Assembly: GCA_023078555.1 (NCBI GenBank)
Contig: CM041202.1
Span: 6,310,522 to 6,374,521, forward strand
DNA: 64,000 nucleotides
DNA from: Ulva prolifera
Lineage: Eukaryota > Chlorophyta > Ulvophyceae > Ulvales > Ulvaceae
Direction: 5' to 3'
Part shown: positions 30,680-39,911 of the stretch, in pieces
Layout: each line of letters starts with the position of its first letter
Numbering within the stretch: the stretch's first letter is position 1
Position numbers and translations under genes: made by a program
The notes under the pieces: generated by a model
The model's input: the letters and a program-made list of their open reading frames with translations, nothing else
Databases searched by the model: none
Told to the model about the DNA's origin: nothing

Positions 30680-31557
30680 TGCACACATGTGTGCGTTGCT
30701 GCAGTGTGAACGTTATTTCGTAATAGACACTGTTGACGGTTTGTCTTGTCCCGCTCGCTCTACCGGACTGTTTCACGGTGCGACATCTCATGGTGCATAG
30801 GCGCCGCCGCCACAGGATACGGCGCGGCTGCATGTAATCCTATAGGGAAAGTTCGTGAGCAGGCATGTGCACAAGGACGCGACCGATGGTTGCGCACCGC
30901 CTCGGCCATCACCTGCTTCGATCGCGAGTTGGCCATCCTTCGAAGACTGTATGTCACAGCGCCGCGTACGTCAAGGAGCCGGCAAATGATACAGGTGACG
31001 GAACAGGCCTAAGCGAGCGGACAAGACACAAAGATCTCTTTCGGGTGGCACTTTCACGCGATCGAGCACCGCCGCTGGCAGCCTCGCAGCGCTCACGATC
31101 GCAGCTGGGGATATGAAGCGATGAAGAGGGCTCAGTGGGCTTCTGCAGGTGGGGGCCTTGAGCAGATAGCCAACGCTCGCAGCATGTGCGCCACCAGTGC
31201 GCTTGCTGCCTCAATATATGTGTTGCCGTTCACGGTGAACATGCCACAGTGTACGATCTCCGTGATCTCTCACGCCACAAGGCCATGCATGCATGCATGG
31301 TCGCTGCAGGGGCTACACCATTAAACACATCGACATTTGCGGGGCCTCAGGTTGAACCGCTGCCGAGCGAGGGCGCGTGTGGGTCTGCATGTGGGCTGCA
31401 AGGACACAGACAGAGCTAGATTTGCTGGTAGCACCACCTGGAAAACGCACGAGCATATTACACAAGATTTCGCGGGAGGAGACAAATACCACAACAGAAT
31501 CTCATCCGAATCAACAGTAACACAGACGATGTGAGAAGCGTTTCTCTGAAGGAACGT
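30678..31557. other. No gene recognised
   Basis: Ordinary composition. A divergent family A-like tail (CACAAGATTTCGCGGGAGG ... AATCTCATCCGAATCAA) lies near 31460-31517. (GCAT)n near 31285 forms an 18-bp palindrome. Confidence 0.35.
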
Positions 31558-31917
31558 GGGCATGGAGGTGGGGCCGGCTGCGGCAGGGTGAGTGTGTTGG
31601 GGTTTGGGGGCTAAGCCCCCCCCCCCCCCCCCCCCCCCCTGGCCCAGCGACTTTACTTTTGCGGAAGGCCGGCGCCAGCCGGACTGCAATCTTGGCCCGC
31701 CGCGGCCGCGCGGGCGACGGGGTCGTTTTGCGTGAGCTCAAGGGCCTCGAGGGCCTGGGCAGTGGGTGTGGCTGGTGAGGAAACGGCTGCGCGGGTGTGG
31801 GTGTGTTTGACGGGTCAGATCTGTCATGCTGATTGGGCGCTGATTTCGGGTTCTGCGTGGGTGTACATATCCTGGGCATTTTCCTCATTGCCCTGGCGGC
31901 TCCGACTTCAGTCTTGA
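31558..31917 (+). mobile_element. LINE family B 3' UTR copy with poly-C tract
   Basis: GGCCGGCGCCAGCCGGACTG and CCCGCCGCGGCCGCGCGGGC align with 1558-1605. Ends CTGGCGGCTCCGACTTCAGT and CTTGAAATGCACAG, like the end at 1871. A 24-bp poly-C run sits at 31616-31639 and another of 28 bp at 31927-31954 just outside. Target duplication not found. Confidence 0.6.
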
Positions 31918-31926
31918 AATGCACAG

Positions 31927-31954
31927 CCCCCCCCCCCCCCCCCCCCCCCCCCCC
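31927..31954. repeat. 28-bp poly-C tract
   Basis: Uninterrupted C-run beside the family B LINE end. Confidence 0.95.
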
Positions 31955-32604
31955 TCTTCCGCTGACCCCCCCAACCCTTCGTCTGAATGTGTGCCTTCTC
32001 TTGATCATGACGCTGACCAATCGATCCACAACGTGCATGTCAAGTGTCTAAGCAGGCAGCAGCGACATTACAGAAAGTGGACGGATTCAGGCAAACAAAG
32101 CACGAATGTAGCTCCCGTGTGAGCTGCCGCACACACACAACCACCCACTGGTAGGCCAGAGAGGCACGCCCAAGGCACAGCGCGCGTGGGCGTCCATGCT
32201 GCGTAACGGCGGCCCGGGTACACGTACCCTGGGCCCGGCGCTGGTACGCTGCTACCTGCCCCTCATGCCGTTGTGCACAATCGACGTCTCGCCCCACAAG
32301 CAAGGATGCGATGCGTCAACTGCTCCGCCTTGTCGCAGCCGCGGCTGCTTCGGACGGTCGACTCGGAACTCGTCGTGTTACGGAGGCGCGGCTGCGGCGC
32401 GTCGCGGCCCATCAGCGCCGGCGGTGCGCAACGCCCCAGTTTGCGAAAGGTTGAGCAGACGAGTCATTTACACAAGAGTTGACGGGAATGAACACAACAA
32501 AAAGTAAAGGTCTCACATCAGATTTCACACAGGTGTACACGACTGCACTGCAACGGCCCCCGTCACCACGCCCTGGTCCGGTAAACCCCGATATTTACTG
32601 ATCA
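31955..32604. other. No gene recognised
   Basis: No supported open frame. ACACAAGAGTTGACGGGAAT near 32470 may be a decayed family A tail. Confidence 0.35.
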
Positions 32605-32623
32605 TGACCTCTTTTGTAAATTC
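32605..32623 (+). mobile_element. 19-bp LINE-tail micro-insertion
   Basis: TGACCTCTTTTGTAAATTC lies between two copies of TACTGATCA (32596-32604, 32624-32632). It carries only the CTCTTTTGTAA end of family A. Confidence 0.6.
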
Positions 32624-32640
32624 TACTGATCAGGTCCTTA

Positions 32641-32700
32641 AATTAAAAAAGAGTAAATGGAATAAGACAGACACCACAAAACAGTCTGATCCGAAACAGC
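32641..32700 (-). mobile_element. Decayed LINE family A tail
   Basis: TTAAAAAAGAGTAAATGGAA and CACAAAACAGTCTGATCCGA follow the family A terminus with about one change in five bases. Confidence 0.5.
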
Positions 32701-32777
32701 AGCATCAAACACACAATCACACAGAGTCAGCGTGGATGCTGACGTTGCTTGGGGGTGTGTGTAGTTGGTTGCAATCA

Positions 32778-35700
32778 TTACAAAAGAGTGAACGGGAGAA
32801 AACAAACACTGAAACCGAATCTCATCCGAATCAAATGCAACATACACCCACACACACACGAACACTACAACCGCACTCACAACTCAGTCCGGCAGGATCG
32901 CGTCCTCCAGGCCCGCATCATATCGCAACCCTTGCTCCCGAGAGATGACAAGCCCAGACTTCCGATACATATCCGCATTGCCGCGCTGCAATGACACCGA
33001 CAACACCCGCAGCGCCCACTGGACAAACGCGCCTTTGGAGATGCGCCCACTGGCAGCGGCCACATCCCCCAACTGACCGACGAACCTCACGGCAGCCTTG
33101 CCCATGAAGCCACACGATTCGACCGCAAACGGAACAAACCGGAACGCGGCATGGTCAGGCACGTCCCGCCGGAAGCGGTCCCGCTTCCTGTCCTCCGCCC
33201 GCTCCGCCGTCGCACCCGTCTCCCGCGCCGCAGCGGCCACGTATGAGGCCGCCGGCGCATGCGTGACCACGACGTCCACGGCCGCCATCTCCAGGCGCGG
33301 CATGACCACGACGACGTCCCCGCGGCGATTCAGCTCAACACCCGCGCCCCTCGCGAGGGCACGGTAGAGCGGCTCCAGGGCAGACTGCAGTCCGGCGTAA
33401 GAGGCGACCAGGCGCAAGGCACGAGCCAGGTTATCATGGCGCATCTGGGTCTCCTTTGCCACCTTCTTGCAGACCATGGCGTGGTCTGGTTCGGCGGCAA
33501 CACCTGCACTGCATTTGCACGGAGGGGGGGGGACGTCCGTCGGGACGCGGAATCGCAGGCGGTGCCACACCGCCAGGACAAACATGTCGTCGCCCATGGT
33601 GAGAACGCCGCCCGGCAGAGCGGAGAGGAAGGCGCCTGCAGGCCCCCCCGAAGCGCTCCTGAGCCACGCCGCTTCCCGCCTGCCGGCCGGCGTGTCGAGG
33701 TCGATGCCCTGTAGCACGAGTGAGGCCGCATGGTCCGCGACCGCGCGCCCCACCTCGCGCTGGGCCGCTAGCAGCTTGCCCGAGACGAACGCGTCCGGCA
33801 GGTCGCGGGCATCCGCCTCCCACCCCAGCAGCTCATGCAGCTCGTCGAACAAGCCTTGCCAGCGCTGCAACAGACTGCCCCGGCTGTGGCCGCGGAGGGG
33901 GCGGAGCAGGTCCGGGCAGCCGGCGAGGTTGCGCTCAGCCGTGCCGGCCCCCGACAGGAAAGCCGCGTCAGCGACGCTGTCCACCAGCATCGTCAGTCCG
34001 AGCCCGCCATGCCTGACAGGGGACATCAGCCGGTAAGCAAGCCGCCGCGTCTCAGCGTCAGTGGCCGAGTTGTCAGACGCGGCAGCAGCATCCGCAACCT
34101 CAGGCGGCAGGCACAGGATTGCGGCGGCACCGCGCCACACAGCGGCCTCCGCCCTGCGCATGTGCGGCTCGAGCACGGCATACGGCACCGTCCGCATCAG
34201 GTGCGTCATGCGCACACTCAGGGACACACGCAGCAGGAGGAACTGCGCCTGCACTGAGAGCGGGATGCGCACGAGGGTCTCGACGAGGCCCTCGACCTCG
34301 CGCGCCCGCGCGTCCAGCACCTCGGCGACGTACTCCGGGGTGCCCAGCGGCGTGCCGACAGCCTTGAAGCCCGCGTGCAGATCCCGAATGCCGAGCTCTG
34401 CGGCCACGGTGGCCGCCGCCTCGGCGTCGGCGCTGTGGACGCCGCATTTTGCCGGGTTCACCTCAAGCCCAATGCTGCGCACGCCGTCAGCTTCCACGCA
34501 CAGCCGCCGGAACACGGCAGCTCCAGCCGCGAGGTCGCCCGCAATGCTGATGTCGTCCAGGTACGCCACCACAGGTGCGCCGGCGCCTGACGCGTCGACG
34601 CGCTCCAAGACAGGCTGCAGGGTCAACGCAAACAGGAGGGGGCCCAGGGGGTCACCTTGGCGGACGCCACGTTGGCAGAGGACCGGCTCGACGTCCTCCG
34701 GAGCGCCCGCGATGTGCAGCGGGGTCCCGGCGCCGTACGCCCACTGCGTGAAGGGCAGCAGCGCCGGGGCACGCTCCTTCACGGCAGCGAACATGGCCGC
34801 GCGGTCGATGCAGTTGAGGGCGTTCTTCATGTCGACCGAGAACACCGAAGCGCCCTCGGCCAGAGCAGAAGACAGGCCGTGCACGACTGTCTCGGTCCCG
34901 CCCCGTGTGCCAACGCCGACCTGCAGCGGCGCCAGGCTCTCTCCGATGTCGCGGCCGTACTCGCGCAGGGCGCACACTGCCGCGAACCGGTACCAGGTCT
35001 CCCCCACCGCGATCGGCCGCGTGCCACCGTCCGGCTTCTCCAGGCCGATGAGGAGCCCGTCCAGCAGGAACGTCTCCCGTGGCAGCATGCCGGACAGCAT
35101 GTGGTTGACGACCGCCAGCAGCGCGTCGGTGGCTGCGTCCGAGGATTGGCATGCTGCGCAGATCATCTCGAACGTCCAGCCGGACGGGCCGGCCGACGAC
35201 CCCCGATGGTGTGCGCTCACGGCGGCCACCGCCGCCACCAGCGCCTCCCGTGTCAGGCACAGAGCGGGGACATCCGGGTTCGGCTCCAGAGGGACCGGCG
35301 GATCTGCTGGCGGGAACAATGCGCGCAGACCGGCTTGGACCTCCGGGGACCGTGCATCTGCGGGCTTGCCATCCTGCAATCCGCGGCCAGCTTTGTGAAT
35401 GGAGCGCTTGATGCGAAAGCATCTGTCGATGTGTTGCGCCCGCAGCTGATCTGCAGACATGGGAGCTTTGCGCCTCCCGGGCCAGCGGCCGGGCGGCGTT
35501 TCCTCCCACATCTCCACGGGCAGCCCGAGGGCGTAGTCGCGGCACCGCCCTGCCGCCGCTTTCCCAGAGCGCCGCCCCCTGCTGTACGCTAGCAGGCGCA
35601 TGGGCAGGCGCATGAGCTCCTCGAAAGCGGCAACAACCTCCTCTCGCGCGCTGTCGCCGCGCGCATGCGTGCACGCGTCGGCCACCAGCTCCCACACCCT

Positions 35701-36629
35701 GGTGCACGACTCGGCCCACCCCAGCCGGGCGGCTGGGGGGACATGCTGCGGCAGGCGCAGCCGTGGGGCCGCGTTGGCCCGCTGCACTGGCGGGGCCGAT
35801 GCAGCCGCACGGAGCCCGGCCTGTCTGCGGGGGCCCGCCCGCTGCGACTGGCTACCTGCTCCCCGTCCCTTGCCTTTCTTCTTACCTCCCCGCCGGGCAC
35901 GTTGCTGCTTGGCGTTGCCGCCCGTGCCCCCACTGGCCTGCGCAGGGGGGGGTGCGCCGGCGGCTGCTGCGGCTTGGCGATGCGGCCGGCGGGTAGCAGA
36001 CTGCTTGGCTGCTGCGCCTGCGAGGCCAGGAGGCGGGGGAAGGGGCGGGGAAGGGGTGTCGGCGGGGGCGGGCGGGGGTGGATGGTGGCACTGTGCACTG
36101 CCGTGAGCCCTGTCGTGCTGGTCGTTGCTGGTGGCTGGCGGCTGCTGAGGGGCAGCCGTGGCGAGCTGAGTCTCACCAGGCACCACATTCAGCGCCGATT
36201 TTACCTGTTTGCTTGTATCTGCAGAGAGATGAGCCTCGGTAGCTGTCCCGCTGGCAGGTGCTGCGCGCCGGCGCTTGGGCTGTGGAGACCCGCGCGGTGA
36301 CTCGCGCTGCACGACTGCGAGCTGTCCATTGTTGCAGTTAACAACTTCATTAGTATCTAGGATGCTACGTTGGTCTGTAATCAATAGGCTAGGTCGCACG
36401 GGCGACTGCGAAGCGTGCTGGCGGTTCAGGTCGCTCAGCTTTGCCTTTGACGGCTCCTTCCGCTTCGGCTTGCCCATGGGACCCTAGCATTGCAGATATG
36501 GCCTAACAAGTATTATCAAATGCCAAGCGCCGAGCCTCCGGGGGCTCGACTGCCATGCCGTGGACGAGGTCAATCGACACGACCAACAACAATCGACCAG
36601 TCGACGTACACACGCAGTTCCAAGTCCTA
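32778..36629 (-). mobile_element. LINE family A, near full-length copy with open ORF
   Basis: Non-LTR element running right to left. The 3' UTR (32778-32883) ends in the reverse of TTCACTCTTTTGTAA, which is repeated in many short insertions of this window. The ORF is unbroken (32884-36477). The 5' end is not certain. GTTGCAAT at 36630-36637 matches GTTGCAAT at the 3' junction (about 32768-32775) and may be the target duplication, which would leave a 5' UTR of about 150 bp. No poly(A). No separate ORF1 is seen. RT motifs and C-terminal endonuclease place it with the R2/NeSL/CRE-type elements that use a restriction-like endonuclease. Confidence 0.85.
32884..36477 (-). CDS. LINE family A polyprotein: reverse transcriptase plus restriction-like endonuclease
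   Basis: 1197 residues from the ATG at 36477. Residues 1-300 are basic and Pro/Ala-rich (KPKRKEPSKAK, GGKKKGKGRG), probably for nucleic-acid or nuclear contact; no C2H2 finger is visible. Reverse transcriptase follows: motif A SVDMKNALNCID near 546, motif B RGVRQGDPLGPLLFAL near 602, catalytic YLDD near 638, then GLEVNPAKCG and VGTPLGTPEYV. A CCHC knuckle (Cys987, Cys989, His999, Cys1003) comes before the endonuclease: RRGDVVVV (Asp1054), AAVDVVVTHA (Asp1068), a Lys near 1098 and PFAVES (Glu1120). All catalytic positions look present. It makes cDNA at a nicked target. No frameshift or stop, so it may still be active or only recently silenced. Confidence 0.85.
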   Translation of the reverse strand: MGKPKRKEPSKAKLSDLNRQHASQSPVRPSLLITDQRSILDTNEVVNCNNGQLAVVQRESPRGSPQPKRRRAAPASGTATEAHLSADTSKQVKSALNVVPGETQLATAAPQQPPATSNDQHDRAHGSAQCHHPPPPAPADTPSPPLPPPPGLAGAAAKQSATRRPHRQAAAAAGAPPPAQASGGTGGNAKQQRARRGGKKKGKGRGAGSQSQRAGPRRQAGLRAAASAPPVQRANAAPRLRLPQHVPPAARLGWAESCTRVWELVADACTHARGDSAREEVVAAFEELMRLPMRLLAYSRGRRSGKAAAGRCRDYALGLPVEMWEETPPGRWPGRRKAPMSADQLRAQHIDRCFRIKRSIHKAGRGLQDGKPADARSPEVQAGLRALFPPADPPVPLEPNPDVPALCLTREALVAAVAAVSAHHRGSSAGPSGWTFEMICAACQSSDAATDALLAVVNHMLSGMLPRETFLLDGLLIGLEKPDGGTRPIAVGETWYRFAAVCALREYGRDIGESLAPLQVGVGTRGGTETVVHGLSSALAEGASVFSVDMKNALNCIDRAAMFAAVKERAPALLPFTQWAYGAGTPLHIAGAPEDVEPVLCQRGVRQGDPLGPLLFALTLQPVLERVDASGAGAPVVAYLDDISIAGDLAAGAAVFRRLCVEADGVRSIGLEVNPAKCGVHSADAEAAATVAAELGIRDLHAGFKAVGTPLGTPEYVAEVLDARAREVEGLVETLVRIPLSVQAQFLLLRVSLSVRMTHLMRTVPYAVLEPHMRRAEAAVWRGAAAILCLPPEVADAAAASDNSATDAETRRLAYRLMSPVRHGGLGLTMLVDSVADAAFLSGAGTAERNLAGCPDLLRPLRGHSRGSLLQRWQGLFDELHELLGWEADARDLPDAFVSGKLLAAQREVGRAVADHAASLVLQGIDLDTPAGRREAAWLRSASGGPAGAFLSALPGGVLTMGDDMFVLAVWHRLRFRVPTDVPPPPCKCSAGVAAEPDHAMVCKKVAKETQMRHDNLARALRLVASYAGLQSALEPLYRALARGAGVELNRRGDVVVVMPRLEMAAVDVVVTHAPAASYVAAAARETGATAERAEDRKRDRFRRDVPDHAAFRFVPFAVESCGFMGKAAVRFVGQLGDVAAASGRISKGAFVQWALRVLSVSLQRGNADMYRKSGLVISREQGLRYDAGLEDAILPD

Positions 36630-36735
36630 GTTGCAATTGCGTGGGTCTGCAGTTCTCCTAGTACTAGTCGGTGCACACGGTGCTACCTGCCTTGCGTTGT
36701 CCTTGTACACAATCATACCACGCCCGCGCCCACCC
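36630..36735. other. Spacer with LINE B tail
   Basis: CGGTGCTACCTGCCTTGCGT and TGTCCTTGTACACA at about 36679-36713 are a family B terminus in plus orientation. Confidence 0.5.
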
Positions 36736-36816
36736 CTTAGCCCGTCAGGATCGCGTCCTCCGGGGCCGCAGCCCCTGCTCACGTGGCACGCGAGATAACA
36801 AGCCCCGACTTCCGAT

Positions 36817-36880
36817 CTTTACGAAAGAGGAAACGGGAGAAGATAAAACCACAAAAGACTCTCATCCAAAACAATAGCAA
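36817..36880 (-). mobile_element. LINE A tail nested in a LINE A fragment
   Basis: ACTTCCGAT at 36808-36816 is repeated at 36881-36889 around a divergent family A tail (TTTACGAAAGAGGAAACGGG ...). The uninterrupted version of the target is at about 32962 in the full-length copy. Confidence 0.85.
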
Positions 36881-36958
36881 ACTTCCGATACATCTCCGCA
36901 TTGCCCGCTGCAACGACACAGACAACAACGGCAAAGCCCACCGGTGGGGTACCGGACA

Positions 36959-37011
36959 AATGTATACAAAAGAGTGAACGGGAGAAAACAAACACTGAAA
37001 CCGAATCTCAT
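36959..37011 (-). mobile_element. LINE A tail nested in a LINE A fragment, second
   Basis: CCGGACA at 36952-36958 and 37012-37018 flank a tail that is nearly identical to that of the full-length copy. The empty target (GGACAAACGCGCC) is seen at about 33023. Confidence 0.85.
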
Positions 37012-37696
37012 CCGGACATACGCGCCTTTGGAAATGCGCCCACCAGCAGGAGCCATACCTCCCAACTGGCCGACGAATCGCACGGCAGCCTTGCCCATGA
37101 AGCCACACGACTCGACGGTAAACGGAACAAGCCGGAACGCTGCATGATCAGGCACGTCCCACCTGAAGCAGTCCCGCTTCCTGTTCTCCGCCTCAGGCTG
37201 CTCCGCCGTCGCACCCGTCACGCGTGCCGCAGCGGCCACGTACGAGGCCGCCGGTGCATGCGTGACCACGACGTCTACGGCAGCCACCTCCAGGCGCGGC
37301 ATGACCAGTGGCAGTCTACCACGATGTCCCCGCGACGATTCTGCTCCTCGCCCGCGCCCCATGCAAGGGCATAGTGCACGGTACTAATAGAGCGGCTCCA
37401 GTGCAGACTGTGGTCCGGCGTAAGAGAACCTGAACCCAGTATTCTACGTGTTGAGTGATACATATTACAAAACATCGGGTGATCGATCACTAGTCTGCGA
37501 CACGGTACTGGTCTGACGCAGAAGGCCTGGGGATGTCGCGCCGGCGTGACGCGGCTGAGCCAGGCATAGCATATGATACTACCGGTACGTAGTATACTGA
37601 CGCCGGAGAACGACAGCGGTGTGCGCATTAAGCTTGAGGCGCCCACGAGCAAGGTCCCAGGCGTTGCTGGAGGACAAGCTAGGCCCCGGCAAGGTG

Positions 37697-37760
37697 TTAC
37701 AAAAGAGTGAAAGGGAGAAAACAAACACTAAAACCGAATGTCATCCGAATCAACTTCAAG
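37697..37760 (-). mobile_element. LINE family A tail
   Basis: TTACAAAAGAGTGAAAGGGA through CATCCGAATCAACTTC. Target duplication not clear. Confidence 0.75.
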
Positions 37761-37980
37761 AAACCCTCATACGAAGGTGCGTGGGCTGGGTTATGGCTGT
37801 GCACATGTGAAGGCGTGCACGGTTGTTACAGTTCAGGGCACTGTGAACGTTGAACGATGGATCATGGACCATGCTTCATGGCTCGCATGAGATTCTTTGG
37901 GTTTGGTAGCCTATGGCCGTTCACACTTCTGTAATACAGCGTCTGTAGATGCTTGAGCTCTGCGCAACCGAATATCTGGA

Positions 37981-38033
37981 TTTGAATGAGATTCGGTTCT
38001 GGTGTTTGTCTTCTCCCGTTCAGCCTTTTGTAA
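37981..38033 (+). mobile_element. LINE family A tail
   Basis: TTTGAATGAGATTCGGTTCT through CAGCCTTTTGTAA. Target duplication not clear. Confidence 0.75.
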
Positions 38034-38304
38034 TGCTATGCTGTATTCGCCTTTTGCAGCGGTGCTACTCCACGGAGCTCCGTGCAACCTAGTGCGGCCT
38101 CCGCGATTGCGGTGGAGATGGCGTCGGAGTCAGCCTCGGAACGTAGACCATGACCGATCAGACTTCAAGTTGCTCAAGCACGATCGAGTTTGTCGACAAG
38201 CTCACGGACTTAACGTCATGTCCAGCTACCGGCTTATATACACGTGCGTGCTTATACTTATGCACTAAAGCCAGGACGGATTGCAAAAGAGTGAACCGTA
38301 GAAT

Positions 38305-38540
38305 TTGTGTGCTGCAAAGTGTGTGTGCTGCACCATTCGTTTTGCGGAAAGTTGCTGTACACTCAGTGCAACAAAATGAGAGCGATCACCAGCGACTTTT
38401 TTGCGTGCCTCGCGAAACTGCGATCCACTGGTCAATAATGCTGTGGTGAAGTGCATGGCGCGCGCAGCGGTGTGGTGAGGGGTGGCGCACGCTAGCATGC
38501 ATGCGTGCTTCCAACACCCCGAGTTCGCCTGCAACCCGGT
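38305..38540 (+). repeat. Dispersed repeat, copy 1 (partner at 39432-39660)
   Basis: GAAAGTTGCTGTACACTCAG, TTTTTTGCGTGCCTCGCGAA and TTCCAACACCCCGAGTT recur in the same order at 39432-39660. Both copies run into family C LINE sequence at their right end, so they may be part of a longer family C variant. Confidence 0.75.
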
Positions 38541-38675
38541 GGAGGGTGGCGTTGTGCAAAGGGATTTCGCGATATTGCGATTGTGCTCCGTGCGGGGCTC
38601 CCATCGGCTGGAATTACAGGCAGCTGCAGGGCAATGGTACGCGCTCGTGCGCGGCTTAGTGCCATATAACTGAGC
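38541..38675 (+). mobile_element. LINE family C, C-terminal fragment
   Basis: GTGGCGTTGTGCAAAGGGAT, TGTGCTCCGTGCGGGGCT and TGGTACGCGCTCGTG match 41970-42070 with many substitutions. The tail is missing. Confidence 0.6.
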
Positions 38676-39431
38676 TCTAGTTTTTTCCGGGTGGACTCCG
38701 CCTCTGGTTTTCTGCCAAACTCGTTGTGTTCACATCCAGGTTTGGCATGACTCAGCAGAGTGAGGCCGAGCGAGCCCGCCATGCCAGCCCCCAATTCCAG
38801 CAGCTTGCTGGCTTGCCTGGCACTTGTATGAGTAGCACATGTAAATTATGTGGCAGGTGGGATCCATGTGTGGTGCTGTCCACCTCCAAATATGCCCCAA
38901 AACTGACTTTTTCAATTGTCAGTGCAAGGATGTTTGCGGCAGGCCACTGTGACACCCCAGAGTGCATTACCACTGATGTTGTGTTGTGAAAATTCGCAGC
39001 CTCAAGGCCAATTAACCAACATGCAGCTCGACCAAAATCCGCCCGATCAGCGCTTCACATATACCTCAAGTGATCTCCTGTTCGAATCTGAGCCTCAATC
39101 CTTGCACACCAGCTCCAACTGGACAGCAGGGCCAAGAGCATGAGCAAACAGACAGACAGACAGTCACGGGTGGACAGGCACGGGGACGGGTATTCGGGCT
39201 TCTCAAGTTACACGCGGGATTCGGGGACACAACAACAACCAGACAGCTACACTGAGGCATAGCTGTAGCTCATGTACCGGGCGGCACCCCTGGGCAGGTC
39301 AGGGCGGTACTACTGCATGAAACCGAGGACTCCGGTGCAGGCTGCACCCGTGTAGCCACACATGGGCAGTGGCTACGGGAGTCCTCCCGATGGCAGACAG
39401 TTCACCCACAGCTATTTTGCGTGTGCTATTG
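38676..39431. other. No gene recognised
   Basis: No protein-like frame. A (GACA)n stretch at about 39148-39165. Confidence 0.35.
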
Positions 39432-39660
39432 AGCCCGAACATGCGTGTGCTTCACCATTTTCGGTGCTGAAAGTTGCTGTGCACTCAGTCTCACAAATCG
39501 AATGCATTCACCAGCAGCTTTTTTGCGTGCTTCGCGAATCTGCAATCCAGTTGTCAACACTGATCTCGTGGAGTGCATGGCGTGGCGGTGTGGTCAGTGG
39601 TGTCGCGTGACGCACGCCCCATGCGAGATTCCAACACCCCGAGTTTGGCTGAAAACCGGT
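39432..39660 (+). repeat. Dispersed repeat, copy 2
   Basis: Partner of 38305-38540. It is followed at 39690-39716 by GCCCGGCCTCTGTCCATTTG, TAAATG, a family C terminus. Confidence 0.75.
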
Positions 39661-39839
39661 GCCGCGAAGCGGCTCGTTGCCCGGCCTCTGTCCATTTGTA
39701 AATGCACACACGATCACACTACAACTGATGCTGGGGTGTCGGGTGTTGCAAATCGCCCGTCCCCTCTCGGTGAATTGGCTCGTGTTGTTGCATTCTGTGG
39801 CGCAAGTCAGAGTTTGCGGCAGCATGTTGCTTGGATGCC

Positions 39840-39894
39840 TCTTTCGGTCCCGGATTTCGGAGTTGTCAATGTCCAAATGGATACGGCTATGTAA
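39840..39894 (+). repeat. Family D tail-like repeat
   Basis: CCCGGATTTCGGAGTTGTCA then ATGGATACGGCTATGTAAC. Ends in TATGTAAC immediately before the (CATA)n site where LINE C inserted. Confidence 0.6.
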
Positions 39895-39911
39895 CCATGC
39901 ATACATACATA

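Larger units (their letters stand above)
36736..37425 (-). pseudogene. Second LINE family A fragment (ORF C-terminus) with nested insertions
   Basis: Matches 32884-33400 of the full-length copy, including VDVVVTHAPAASYVAAAARV and VPFTVESCGFMGKAAVRFVG, with scattered differences. It lacks the reverse transcriptase. Two later family A tails have inserted into it (36817-36880 and 36959-37011), each with its own target duplication. A 10-bp GTGGCAGTCT-like insertion and other small changes break the frame. Dead copy. Confidence 0.75.
37426..38304. other. No gene recognised; two LINE A tails
   Basis: Family A tails at 37697-37760 (reverse) and 37981-38033 (plus), listed below. The remaining sequence has no supported frame. 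Confidence 0.4.

Noticed and set aside
33098-36300. Long plus-strand frames (up to 445 codons) opposite the family A LINE
   Set aside because: High-GC antisense shadows. The minus frame has all reverse transcriptase and endonuclease motifs.
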